Part shown: positions 40,229-50,865 of the stretch, in pieces
Layout: every line of letters starts with the position of its first letter
Position numbering within the stretch: position 1 is the stretch's first letter
Origin: Chaetoceros tenuissimus
Taxonomy: Eukaryota; Bacillariophyta; Thalassiosirophyceae; Chaetocerotales; Chaetocerotaceae
Assembly: GCA_021927905.1 (NCBI GenBank)
Contig: BLLK01000074.1
Location: 744,001-808,000 of the forward strand
DNA length: 64,000 bases
Reading direction: 5' to 3'
Translations under genes and position numbers: made by a program
Notes under the pieces: model-generated
The model's input: the letters and a program-made list of their open reading frames with translations, nothing else
Databases searched by the model: none
Told to the model about the DNA's origin: nothing

Positions 40229-41461
40229 ATGGGAGTTAAAATCAATGCTACCAGTATTGCCAAGCCATTTCGGGATGACATCAAGAGACAAATTGAAGAA
40301 TTGAAAAAGAGTGGACTTGGTAAGAACAAACAGACTAAGTGTAATATTATTGAATTTCATACCATAAATCTCATTTATCTAACATATATCCATTCATCAG
40401 AAGCACCACTTCTCGTAGGACTGTTGGCCAACAATGACCCGGCAGCAAAGCAATATGCAGAATGGACAGGCAAAGCATGTCGAGCAGATGGACTCCGATA
40501 CGAACTACGAGAAATTGCAGACCCAATTGACGTTGAAGCTGCACTTGAAGAAGCAAACAATGATCCAAAAGTACACGGTATAATCGTGTATTATCCAATC
40601 TTTGGTCAAGTGGAATCTTTTTCAGGTGCCTCTCAAGATGATTATTTGAGAGATTCCATTAGTTATAAATGTGATGTAGAAGGATTATGTCATTCCTATC
40701 GAACCAATTTGTATAAAAATGTACGGTTTTTGGATTATCCCAATAATACACAAAAATGTGTACTCCCATGTACTGCTTTGAGTGTTGTCAAGATTTTGGA
40801 ATCTTGTCCTGGATGTTATGATAAATCGCAACCGGTTGGGAAACACATGAGTGGAAAGATTGTCACGGTCATTAATCGATCGGAGATTGTTGGAAGACCA
40901 CTGGCGGCTATGCTTGCCAATGATGGTGCAGATGTTTATTCTGTTGATATTCATTCCATCTACTTGTTTCGTGGAGGAAGATTGCAAAAGGTTGAAAATG
41001 AAACTGTTGAGAGTTTGGTCAGAAAGGTAAGATATAGGAGTATCTTGTTGCATCGCTATTATACCATGCAGATGTCGCTCACTCATTTATTCTTCTTGTA
41101 GTCCAACATTGTTGTAACTGGAGTACCTACCAAGTCATATCGTCTGCCAACGGATTGGATCCAACCAAATACTACCGTAGTCAATGTAGCATCCTTTAAA
41201 AATGTGGATGAAGAAGCTTTGCTGAAAATTGAGGGAGTCACATATGTACCAATGGTTGGAAAAGTTACTGTAGCAATGTTGGAGCGTAATCTCATGAGAT
41301 TGTATTTTAACTTTCATCATCCGGATCGGAGATTGAAACAGATTGGTGCAGATATTAAGAATGGAGTTGTAGCTGTGAATCCATGGTATGGAAATCCTAT
41401 GCAACTTTATACTGCATTTGTTGCTACAGCCATTTTGGGTATGCTTGTTGCTAAAAAGTAA
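40229..41461 (+). CDS. MTD1: NAD-dependent methylenetetrahydrofolate dehydrogenase, MTD1-like, three exons
   Basis: Exons 40229-40319, 40401-41026 and 41102-41461; introns 81 nt (GTAAGA..TCAG, phase 1) and 75 nt (GTAAGA..GTAG, phase 0); 358 residues. Oxidises 5,10-methylene-THF to 5,10-methenyl-THF in cytosolic one-carbon metabolism. It resembles yeast Mtd1 rather than bifunctional FolD: the catalytic region reads IIVYYPIFG, lacks the usual Q-L-P-L-P of FolD, and the cofactor loop is INRSEIVGRPLAAMLANDGA. The end is GNPMQLYTAFVATAILGMLV, a hydrophobic tail not usual for the yeast enzyme. Intron 1 is a multiple of three without a stop, so its retention would add 27 residues. No plastid or mitochondrial leader is evident. 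Confidence 0.85.
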
Positions 41462-41629
41462 TGTGGCAATGATGTGCTGATGCGAAGATGCATTGATATT
41501 TAGTGGTCTTGATACATAGACAGGAGATGAGGTCAAGAAAAGAGAGAACAATTTTATATATACTCGTAGAAAAGATTAAAGGATCGTAAACAAGATGTCT
41601 TTTTCCAAAATTGACTTGTTTAATTAATG

Positions 41630-42892
41630 TTATCCTCTCATCCAGAACGATGATCGAGTTTGATATACTGATGAGATAAACTCACTTTCACGAGAAACAT
41701 CCAAATCATATGACAATAGATTACTCTCACGTTGTTCGTGATGATCTTCTTCAAAACCTTGCTCCTGTATCATTTCTGCATTAGCTAGATCCATTGCTGC
41801 ACGAACATCGGCCATTGAAGGTGTTTCCCCTCCCTTCATCAAAACTATAAGAAATAGTTCCCACTTCATGAGCATTGGAAACTGCTCTTGAAGCTTCAAA
41901 ACTTTGGGACGTGTGTAAATCAATATGTTGAACACACCACCAAGGGGAATGATTGTATCAAGCCAGAATCTCCATTCGGAATCAGAGGCGTTTTGACCAG
42001 ATACATTTTGCATCATTGCAATCATCATTGGCAAATAGACCAAGAGAAATGACGAAACGTAGAGTAGAGATTGATAAAATGCTTGCTTGGTCAATACGAA
42101 ATTATTTTTCTCTTTTTGCTCAGACTCATCGTCAGGCCCTGGTATATCTTCTTGATGATCTTCATTGGAGTGATGTCTGCGCGTGGTCTGTCGTCCAATT
42201 CCTCGTGCGGGGATTTCAAGCTCGCGTTCCTGTTGATACACGTGACGGGTAAACAAGTACAGAATCACAACCAAAGCCAAGAAAGCAGAACCAAGAATGA
42301 TTCCGCCGATTAAGGTCAGCAACTTTGTTTTATTTGGACTTCCTCTTTCACAGAGAGGACTTTCAACAGATAGTCCACAACCTTCTGGATATGATCCACC
42401 TATACTACAGATACTTCCATTAATCAACGGATTGATGCTTTCGGAAACCAAACTGAATATTGCCAAGCTACAAGCAATAACAATGAATACGACATGAAAG
42501 AATTTCTCTTCCTTTTGAGCAAAGTCTCTTGGTGTCATCTTGTACTTGATTCTCTTGAGAAAATAATACGTCAAGAATACGGTATAATACACGAGACACG
42601 TGATTGCTACTATGTGAACAAAGCCAATAGCTTCACATGATTTGAATGAACCAATAGCAAAGAGTGCATCTGGATTCTCCTTTGCACTGGCAAACGGAGA
42701 TATCAAAGTTGTAAACGAAAACAAGATGTCGGCGATACTGAGAGCAAAGATAATTCTAGAGTAAGGAGAAGCCAGTCCAGATCGAGTTCGTTCTGTGAGA
42801 ATCATCGCCATTAGAACGGACGATGCAATACATGAAATAGATGCATTGATACATTTGATAATTTGAGCGGCTTTGAGACTTCTTGTATTCAT
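41630..42892 (-). CDS. Seven-helix GPCR-like membrane protein
   Basis: 420 residues, single exon. Seven hydrophobic segments can be placed: about 10-32, 44-64, 84-110, 130-150, 193-216, 268-290 and 304-320. SPYSRIIFALSIADILFSF in helix 2 and the end of helix 7, GGVFNILIYTRPKV (an NxxxY-type end), are GPCR-like, and a Cys in loop 1 (SFKSCEAIG) and Cys residues in loop 2 could form the usual disulfide. N-glycosylation sites occur in extracellular loops. The C-terminal tail is about 80 residues. It may belong to the cAMP receptor-like/secretin-like eukaryotic group, but ligand and G-protein coupling cannot be inferred. Paralogue at 51789-53046. Confidence 0.75.
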   Translation of the reverse strand: MNTRSLKAAQIIKCINASISCIASSVLMAMILTERTRSGLASPYSRIIFALSIADILFSFTTLISPFASAKENPDALFAIGSFKSCEAIGFVHIVAITCLVYYTVFLTYYFLKRIKYKMTPRDFAQKEEKFFHVVFIVIACSLAIFSLVSESINPLINGSICSIGGSYPEGCGLSVESPLCERGSPNKTKLLTLIGGIILGSAFLALVVILYLFTRHVYQQERELEIPARGIGRQTTRRHHSNEDHQEDIPGPDDESEQKEKNNFVLTKQAFYQSLLYVSSFLLVYLPMMIAMMQNVSGQNASDSEWRFWLDTIIPLGGVFNILIYTRPKVLKLQEQFPMLMKWELFLIVLMKGGETPSMADVRAAMDLANAEMIQEQGFEEDHHEQRESNLLSYDLDVSRESEFISSVYQTRSSFWMRG

Positions 42893-43484
42893 GAGAGATA
42901 CTACTTAAATGAAGAGAATACTTCGGATCTATTAGGAGTTCCTAAAAACTGTTGACCTTAATAATTATTCCGCATTCCACATTTTGCACTGCCATCTGCA
43001 ATAATCAATAATCTGCCATCTGCCATCTACGATTTGTCTCTGCGTTGACTTTTTGTTCCTACGTGGTCTCCTTGACAGAGAACAATTAATTGGCCCCCCG
43101 TCCTGAATAGCGAAGGAGAAGCAAGTCAACAATAAACTTACCAACTGAAACAAGAAAAGAAAGCTCACATGTTGCAATATTCATTGATTGTATAAAGATG
43201 CCATATGCTCTACTTTTTATCTCTGAATATGCAAAGAGAATAACATGGAATCATTACTTTATCAATTATTTGGTCATATTCTTTTCTACATAAGGTAAAT
43301 TAGCCAGTTGAGAAGTCTGTTGAGAAGCCTACATGATGATTGGACAGGTCTTTCTATTTCTCCGCTTCCGAGAAGCCAAAAGTATGTTGTTCGAGAAGCC
43401 AAAAAGTTTTCTGTCGAGAAGCAAAAACTATCACTGTATCGATACCAGTTTGTATTAATTACCTACTGCCATACTTTTTAAGTA
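42893..43484. other. Intergenic with short CGAGAAGC repeats
   Basis: Divergent spacer between the GPCR-like gene and the broken gene at 43485. Three copies of CGAGAAGCCAAAA/CGAGAAGCAAAAA are spaced about 22 bases apart at about 43369-43430, preceded by TTGAGAAGTCTG and TTGAGAAGCCTA near 43310-43330. No gene seen. Confidence 0.4.
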
Positions 43485-44254
43485 ATGAACAATAAGAGTA
43501 AAAAGATGAATACCTTTTTCAAGCAATCAACAGAGGAAACATATGAGTGGTATCAAAACACTCATCGCCTAAAGACCATGCAGAACATACAAGAGCAATC
43601 TAAACAACGTAAGAATATAGAAGAACATTCCAAACAATATGGTATCAACACTGATTATCTATTTGAGGAAAGAGTTCTCTCCAACCAAAACTGCTTCTGG
43701 TCACTGCTACAATCTCAAACAGATTGAATGCACCATTACTACCACCAAGAAGAGAATAATATCATTGAAAATCTAACTCGTTTCGAGAGAACTGGTTTGC
43801 TTACGCCTGCTCTTTTAGAACATCTACGCGAAGATGTGCTTTGGCTACAAGATTTTGTCACATTTAACATCAATTTGTTTGAACTGGCAGTCTCTGAGTT
43901 TGATACTGAGCATCAATGCGATACATTCGAGGATGAGATGATGTACTTTAAAGAAACTTATCCCTTTACGAACGCGGAAAGGCTGACTCTAATACTTGAA
44001 GCTATTGATGCGTTTTCATTTGAAGTTCAAGTTCTGGAGACTCCACGGAACAATTTTAATTTCAAGAAATATAACAAAGAGAATGTTCGAGTATTTTTAA
44101 TAAACGTAGTAGCATAAGCAGACCTGAAAGAAGAGAGAGAAGCAAAGATGCAATGAAGCGTCTCAGTGAAGTTATTCATGACGAAGACAAGAGAAATCGT
44201 ACGAGTAAGAAGAAAAACAAGTTCCTTCGTTTTATATTGAGTCAGAAGAATTGA
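43485..44254 (+). pseudogene. Broken copy of the gene at 44621-45361 (nonsense plus frameshift)
   Basis: The frame starting at ATG 43485 aligns with the intact neighbour. The conserved QTDRMHHYY reads QTD-stop-MHHYY: the Arg codon is TGA at 43725-43727, where the intact gene has CGT and the left-edge copy an Arg codon. The match continues to about 44065 (FEDEMMYFKETYPFTNAERL), then shifts frame; the C-terminal RRERSKDAMKRLS is read in another frame to a stop at 44252-44254. One nonsense and one frameshift make a working product unlikely, though the first lesion alone could be read through. Confidence 0.8.
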
Positions 44255-44620
44255 TTAGATATATATTTAATGCAATTAAAACTATATTGTACATATACTT
44301 AGGCAGCTTATCGAAGAAAGAAAGTGATGTTCTGAGCTGACCACAAATGCATCGACTGTCAAAGAGAAAGCTCGCAAGTATTCAAGACTAAGAGAAGCCT
44401 AGACTCATCAATCGTTCGAATCTTCAGTAAATGTCATTGTTCAACAATGTTAGATTAAAAACGCACATCATCATGAAAGAAATCAAGAAATTCATCTTCC
44501 TTCACATGTTCGGTGTTCGGAATGGAAGTAAAAGGTATATCCATCATAGGAACACATCAATAGCAATAGAACTCAACATTATAATTGCCTACCTTACGCA
44601 TTCTTAAGAATCACCAAACA
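44255..44620. other. Intergenic, nothing seen
   Basis: Spacer between the broken and intact tandem copies. AT-rich; no gene or repeat recognised. Confidence 0.35.
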
Positions 44621-45361
44621 ATGCAATATACTCTTTCCATGATGATGCATCAACAAGCAGAGGAAAAAACACACCACAGTGAGCAATTCTCTGAAGGCCT
44701 TCAAATTATAGAAGAACAAAGATCTAAACAAAATGCTATCAACGTTGATGATCTATTTGAAGCAAGGGTACTCTCAAACAAAAACTGCTTTTGGTCACTG
44801 CTTCAATCTCAAACTGATCGTATGCATCATTACTACTACCAACAAGAGATTTATATTATCCAGAAACTATCGGCTTTGGATAAAGCTTCTCTGCTTACCC
44901 TGGATTTATTAGAACAACTCCGCGAAGATGAGCTTTGGCTACAAGAATTTGTCACTTTCAATGTTCATTTGTTTGAACTGGCAGTCTCAAAGTTTGATGT
45001 TGAGCATCATGTCAATACTTACGAGGAAGAGATGAGGTACTTTGAAGAAACTTCTTCCTTTACAAATGGAGAAAGGCTAACCCAAATACTTGATGCCATT
45101 GAAGCGTATGAGTTTGATATTCTGCAAGAACCAAGTAAAAAACGTCATTTGGTGAAATCAAGTAAGCAAGAAGGAATTTGCAAGTCAAGTATACTTGAAA
45201 GAAGTAAGAGCGATAGGGAAAGAAGCAAAGATACAATGAGGCGTCTCAGTAGTTTTCATAAAGAATCAGAGAAGTCTAACAAATCAAAGTGTAAAAGAAA
45301 AGGATCAATTTCTGACAAAGCAGCTTCCTTACTACAATTTTTTGTGAACCTTCGGAAGTAA
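44621..45361 (+). CDS. Unknown protein, intact member of a three-copy family
   Basis: 246 residues from the ATG at 44621; the open frame begins twelve codons upstream at a TTG. It is helical and acidic in the middle, with a basic C-terminal 60 residues. Conserved blocks in all three copies: NCFWSLLQSQTDRMHHYY (about residues 55-75), ELWLQEFVTFNVHLFELAV, YFEET..FTNGERLTQILDAI, and RERSKDTMRRLS. There is no signal peptide, membrane segment or domain that I recognise. The other copies at 1259-2083 and 43485-44254 are broken, so this is the only readable member in the window. Confidence 0.7.
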   Translation: MQYTLSMMMHQQAEEKTHHSEQFSEGLQIIEEQRSKQNAINVDDLFEARVLSNKNCFWSLLQSQTDRMHHYYYQQEIYIIQKLSALDKASLLTLDLLEQLREDELWLQEFVTFNVHLFELAVSKFDVEHHVNTYEEEMRYFEETSSFTNGERLTQILDAIEAYEFDILQEPSKKRHLVKSSKQEGICKSSILERSKSDRERSKDTMRRLSSFHKESEKSNKSKCKRKGSISDKAASLLQFFVNLRK

Positions 45362-45690
45362 TTTCTTCCTGGAATCAAGGAATTATAGCTACTACATAAT
45401 TTATCTGTATAGTTCTTTACCATTTTTATCGAGTGAACCTCCACTTACACTAGACAAACATTTAATTGCTCTGAAGAGAGCCTAATGTAATTTTAGCAAA
45501 TTCAGTACGATCTTTTGGAAAAGGACGACGACGGATTAATTTTCGAATGTAGCAGATACTACTACGAAATACATAACGCAAGATCCGAACAAGTAGACAA
45601 TGTGAAATCTGAAAGTACAGATAATTAAAAGAAGTATTTAATTTATTTTCTCTTTTCAAGTCACATAGATAACTACCTTGCAGAGCAAAA
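45362..45690. other. Intergenic, nothing seen
   Basis: Convergent spacer of 329 bases. A short basic minus-strand frame (45462-45659) starts and reads poorly as protein, and I do not call it. Confidence 0.35.
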
Positions 45691-46479
45691 CTAAACTATT
45701 TCCCCCATCTTCTCCAAAACAAATCTTTTCATCAGCTTCTTTTCATCTACATCAGCGTAGGGATTGGCAGCCAAATATTCAGATGGAGTTACTCCAATAC
45801 TATTCTTCTTAGCCATTGCACAAGGACCACCATGTTCGCACATCAATTCATAGATTTCATCTTCGGATGGATCCATGGAAGAACAGAGACGATGCAGTCC
45901 ATATTCGTCATTGTCGTTGATGGATTTGACCCAAGCATTCATATGTTCATTTTCTTCAATGATGTCGTAAATTCTAGAGGATTTATCAGCCAATGCTGCC
46001 TTGTAAAAAACTCCATCACCAAGACGAGTGTGTTCAGGCACGTGCAAAATGATTAGCTTGTCACAACATTTAAATGCAGAATCAGCAATCTCTCTACAGG
46101 AGTTAGGAATGAATATTGACGTCAGAGATGTGCAATTCATGAATGCCTCTTCTCCAACATATTCAAGATTTCTTGAAAGCTTTACAAAAGCAAGGTTCTT
46201 GCATTTGTAGAAAGCTCCCGCATCAATTCTTCTCACATTATTGGCCATGATGACAGTCTTTACATTCCTACATTCGATAAAAGTACATCTAGGAATCACT
46301 TCAACTCCGGGCAAGATGATGATAACTTGCCATGATTGTCTCTCTTTTCTATCATAAATAAGAAACTCGTAATTCTCATGATCCCATAGTATCTCTCCGT
46401 TGTAAAAGAGAGTCATCTTTCCTTTGTACATCCGTACTCCTGGAATGAATCTCTGCCATTCTTCTGTCTGAACCCTCAT
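45691..46479 (-). CDS. BspA-type leucine-rich repeat (LRR_5) protein
   Basis: 262 residues, single exon, no signal peptide. An N-terminal block (TEEWQRFIPGVRMYKGKMTL) is followed from about residue 50 by LRR_5 repeats of about 23 residues: VEVIPRCTFIECRNVKTVIM, RRIDAGAFYKCKNLAFVKL, EYVGEEAFMNCTSLTSIFI, REIADSAFKCCDKLIILHV. The C-terminal part (DEDEIYELMCEHGGPCAMAK) resembles the short capping region seen in many diatom paralogues of this family. BspA-like LRRs mediate protein contacts; diatom copies are numerous and functionally uncharacterised. Confidence 0.8.
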   Translation of the reverse strand: MRVQTEEWQRFIPGVRMYKGKMTLFYNGEILWDHENYEFLIYDRKERQSWQVIIILPGVEVIPRCTFIECRNVKTVIMANNVRRIDAGAFYKCKNLAFVKLSRNLEYVGEEAFMNCTSLTSIFIPNSCREIADSAFKCCDKLIILHVPEHTRLGDGVFYKAALADKSSRIYDIIEENEHMNAWVKSINDNDEYGLHRLCSSMDPSEDEIYELMCEHGGPCAMAKKNSIGVTPSEYLAANPYADVDEKKLMKRFVLEKMGEIV

Positions 46480-47101
46480 GACTTTTGGTAACTCTCCTAA
46501 TCAAGATACGTAAGATTTAGAAAAATGTTTTTATGAGAATGAACAAAGATGAGTTCTGATGAAAGTAAAGAAGGCATCAGTCCAAAAATATCAACTTGTA
46601 TTGTTTTCCAATCTTCTGTCAGCATCTGTCGTCCATTCACGATCTTCAGTCCCATCTTTTCAATTATTCTATCTAGCTACAATACACCAACATACTAGCC
46701 ATATACAACCCCTACCCCTCCTCTTCCCCTTTCTTACTCCCTTCTAAATTCTGATCGCTGAAGGATGAAAGAAGATGAAAGATGTGTGAAGAAGAGATGA
46801 AGTGCAGCAATGAAGAAGCAATCAATGCAACACCACGAATTAATAACAGTAATTGAAATAGACTTCCAATCTCTAAAGAATAGAGTCACATCTTATCTCA
46901 AGTATTAGATATTTCTAGTTTAATTTTATTGAAAGTTCGAGAGGTGAGTCATTCTAAACATATAAAATGGCCTCTTTGATATCTTTTGACACATCTTTAT
47001 TGAATAGATATCTTTGTTCTCTTCTCTCTCTATTAGATATCTAATACTAGTCAATAATCATACACATCACACACACTACAAATACTACTACAAATACAAT
47101 C
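46480..47101. other. Divergent intergenic region, nothing distinctive
   Basis: 622 bases between the LRR gene (minus) and GIGYF (plus). Pyrimidine-rich CCCCTACCCCTCCTCTTCCC near 46710 and a CA-rich leader just before 47102. No gene seen. Confidence 0.35.
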
Positions 47102-50100
47102 ATGAGCAGCCCAAGCAGTCAACCTCGATTGGGACCAGCATGGCGATCCTCTTCTTCAGGCGGGAGAGGCTTCCAACCTCCAGCTGAAGACTCTTCCAAT
47201 CAAAATAGAAACTCTTTTAGTCTATTAGATATGGACGAAGAGACACCTTCATCGAAACCCAAAGTAGCCGTTCCTGACTCACCCAAACGCTTTTCTAGTA
47301 GAAGTGAAGGATTGAGATCAGCCGGTGCCACAGGAGGAGCCTTTCAGAAAAAGGGACGATCACTAGCCGACCTCGCTTCCAGATTTCCTTCTTCTGGAAA
47401 AGACCGTGAAAGATCAACTGGTCATTCGAATCGAAGTGAAAGAGATGGTCATCATAAATCGAGTTCTTCAGGATATCTAAAAGATTTTGTCGATGATAAA
47501 AAAGTTATAAGATATACTCGTGAAAGGTTATTGAGTATGAGGCCTAGAGTCGAGAGTGATGCTGTGAGACCTGATGTATTGAAGGTACTTGATGGGATTG
47601 GCGTGTTGAGTGATGTGCCGCTTGATCCAGGTGAGTAGTATGAGTGAAGTGAGGAGTAGCGAGTACGACGAGCAATTAGGAGCGAAGCGACGATGGAGGA
47701 TCGTAGCGACGATGGAGGAGCGTAGCGACGATGCGAGCTTTAGCGAGCTCGAGTGAGCTTCAGCTCACGAGTGCGTTTATATGAGACACACAGTTTTATA
47801 CTATTCTGTTTTTCCGAGTGAGCGAAGCGAAGGAGTGTGTTTATCCTGTCACTCTCATTTTTTATCTTCTTTTATTGATTTCTTCCTATTCATTTTTTTC
47901 TCATTTATTCTTTATCTTTATTCTTCATGTTCACAGTCTGCTGGGACAGCTTTGATGCAGATGAAATTTGGAATCATGCACGTGAACGAAACTCGCGTAA
48001 TAAATCATCTAGCACAGGTAACCCACGACAAGATTCTACTTCTTCTTCTACTTCTACAAAAGATAGACCACATTCACGTCCAAGGGAAGGATCTTCTTGG
48101 CAACGGGGAGTGGCACTTCCACCGGCTGAAAGGAAGAATCAAAGAGAAGCTTCCAATCCTGATGATTTATGGGATGATCCTTCTATGCCTACTGAAGCTG
48201 CTGCGGATTTTAGTGCTTTTGGAGGGAGTTTGGAAGATGATCCTGTGAGTTCTTCAGGAGGATTTGATCTTGTATCCATGGCGGAAGCTACCAAAGCGTT
48301 TGATGATCAAGTACGAGGAAATACTTCTACTTCGGAAAATTTTGAATCACATGATCATGCCATTAATCCAACCAGACCTTTGGCGTCAGCTGGAACCACC
48401 ATTCGATCTGGATCGGGAGATGATGTTAACGTGTTTGAAGATTTTGATGCGCCAAATGCAAACAATGATGCTGTGAAATCGGGGAATGTCGAATCGACAT
48501 CGGCTAGTTCGAGATTGATGCAAATGATTGGTGTAGAAGGTACAGATGTTATGAATAAGGAACCACAAGTTGATACTTCTGGGAATACTACAGGTGACAA
48601 TTTCAATATTGGAGGGTTCAATTCCATTCCTTCCATTTCTTCCAATCCATGGGGAGCACCGATGCCATCTACTACTACCACTGCAAATAATGATTCTTCC
48701 AATACTGGATTGGATCTGGCGGCGAAAATTAGAGAATCAACCAATATGGAAATGGAAATGAGAAGAAAACAAGAAGAAGAAAGACAACGAGCAGCGGCTT
48801 TGGAAGCACAAAGACAAGCGGCGATACAATCACAGCAACAACAACAAGCTCAACAGGCACAACCAGAGTATTCTTCTGTAGAATTGATTTTGTGTGAACG
48901 TGTTTCTACCATTCTTGAAAATTCATGGGGAAGATCAGATTTAATGACTATTTTGCAAACTCTGCACAATGATGATGCACGTGTCGTTCCATTGTTGGGA
49001 ACTGTCGAAGCACTCAAGGCTTTGTTGCAACGTCATCCACATAGATTTGGGCTTACCAAGGATCCAACTTTTGGAGCGGAAATGGCTGTTTTGATTATGA
49101 ACAATGCGCAATATACTCAACAAAAGGCGAATGAAGAATTGAAAAAGAGACAAGAAGAAGAACAATTGAAAATGAGAGAAGCGGAAGCGAAAGCTAGAGA
49201 ACAAGTGGTGATTACCGATGATCCATGGTTTTATGCGGATCCTCAAGGGAACATTCAGGTACGTTTGGATATTATGATGGATTACTGTTTGTTTCTTCTG
49301 ATTGGTTATGATTGGTGACATGTTGTGCTCATATTGACTTTTCTATTTCAAAGGGTCCATTCAAAGGAAATGAAATGCGTCAATGGTTGGAAGCAGGATA
49401 TTTCAAGGGAGATTTACCAATTAGTCAAAACCAAAATGGAGGATTTAGACAACTGGCATCCTTGTTTCCAGATTTGTCAGTAGCATTTAAACCAACTGTG
49501 TCTGGCCCATCGGAAGAAGAATTGCGACAGATGGAGGCTGCAAAGCAAAGAGCAGAAGCACGTGAAATTGCAGAAAGAGCGGAAAGGGAACGTTTGATGA
49601 AGGAACAACAGGAGAAGGAGGCAGCAGCGGCAGCTGAGGCTGCAAGAATGGCAGCAGTAGCAGCTGAAGCTCAGAGTAATCAGAATCAATCTGCACAGTT
49701 GAAAATGATGCTTGGACTTGGCAGTGCAGGTGTAAGTGCAGACGTGATTGGAGTAGCAAGTCAACCTCCAGTCGATGTGGTAGAACCAGTACCAGCGGCT
49801 CAAGATCGTCCAGAGAAGGATGTAGCTCCATCATCTCCTCAAAGTAAACCAAAATCAAAAGCAAACAAGGAAGTTGAAGCAGCAGTATCAAAGGAAGAAC
49901 CAGTAGCAGCTACACCAGCGGCAGCTCCTGCAACTCCAGCATGGGGCGGTGCATCTAGTAAACCAACAGAAAACAAGAAAAAGAGCATGTCTGAGATCCA
50001 AAAGGAGGAAGCACGTGTATCTGCCAAGGTAGCAAAGGAAAAGGCAAGTCAAAGCAGTGGTGGCGGCTGGGCTGGAATTGCAGCATCTGGAGGAACAACT

Positions 50101-50514
50101 GCATGGAGTGGCACTACAGCCAAGGCAACTCCAGCGATTGTATCTTCTGGTCCAACTACAAGTACAACACGTAGAAGTTCTACAGCTCAAAAGTCTAAAC
50201 CAAGCAGTACAAATTCAACTCAAGAAACCTTGCAACAATTTGGCGCAGATGACAAGATGACTCCCGATTTAGAGAATTGGTGCAAACAGCAAATGAAGAA
50301 ATTAAACGGAAGTGAAGATTTGACTCTTGTAGCATTTTGCATGACCTTGTCTGATCCAATGGAGATCAAGCAATATCTAACTGCTTATTTGGGAAGCACA
50401 CCTCAGGTAAACAATTTTGCATCTGAATTCATCAGTCGCAAGAATGGAACAAAACAACAAGAGCAGTGGGAAACAACTAGTAAAAAGAATCGCAAGAAGA
50501 AATCCGCTAAATAA
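47102..50514 (+). CDS. GIGYF-type GYF-domain translational regulator, three exons
   Basis: Exons 47102-47630, 47937-49258 and 49354-50514; introns 306 nt (GTGAGT..ACAG, phase 1) and 95 nt (GTACGT..AAAG, phase 0); 1003 residues. The order matches animal GIGYF1/2: a canonical eIF4E/4EHP-binding motif YTRERLL at residues 138-144, then VLKVLDGIGVLSDVPLDP, then the GYF domain at about 605-655 (DPWFYADPQGNIQ joined by splicing to GPFKGNEMRQWLEAGYFKG), which binds proline-rich partners, then an Ala/Glu-rich coiled-coil region, and a C-terminal module (LENWCKQQMKKLNGSEDLTL to NNFASEFISRKNG) typical of PERQ/GIGYF proteins. In animals it represses translation with 4EHP. Conservation of the first motif suggests a cap-binding partner here too. 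Confidence 0.88.
47631..47936 (+). repeat. GIGYF intron 1 with 19-base AGCGACGATGG repeats and hairpin
   Basis: A 306-base intron, longer than most here. From 47681 to about 47735 AGCGACGATG recurs three times at exactly 19-base spacing (starts 47686, 47705, 47724). Then come GCGAGCTTTAGCGAGCTCGA and a perfect 6-bp hairpin GTGAGCTTCAGCTCAC near 47753-47768. GAGTGAGCGAAGCGAAGGAG appears again near 47816. The strand is purine- and G-rich, unlike the neighbouring AT-rich DNA. Confidence 0.7.
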
Positions 50515-50865
50515 AATCACTACAGTCATGCGAATATTTGGTAGTTGGAACAAGATGCTTTTGGAAGGATGATATTGAATCCTAGATATTAATAAAATAA
50601 ACTTTGAAATTGGAATTTAAAAAGGTGGAGAGTAGTGAGTGTGTGTTACTACCAGCAGATAACAATGACAGTGCCGTCCTAGCCATTTACTAGCTATTTA
50701 GCTGTCTATTTGGCTATAAGATGCATCTCCAAACCCAACATGGTTACCTTTTACTTGTGTTTCTTTTTTCGTCAAAATGAAACTGAAAAGCATCCCTCTA
50801 CCTTTTCATCATCTCACTCTTATCTGGAGATACTATCTGAGAAAGTAAAAGTCAAATAAACAAAA
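50515..50865. other. Intergenic, nothing seen
   Basis: 351 bases between the end of GIGYF and the start of eL30, transcribed in the same direction. Should hold the eL30 promoter; no recognisable box. Confidence 0.35.

Noticed and set aside
45462-45659. Short basic minus-strand frame between the unknown gene and the LRR gene
   Set aside because: No domain, no good context, and composition typical of random AT-rich DNA.
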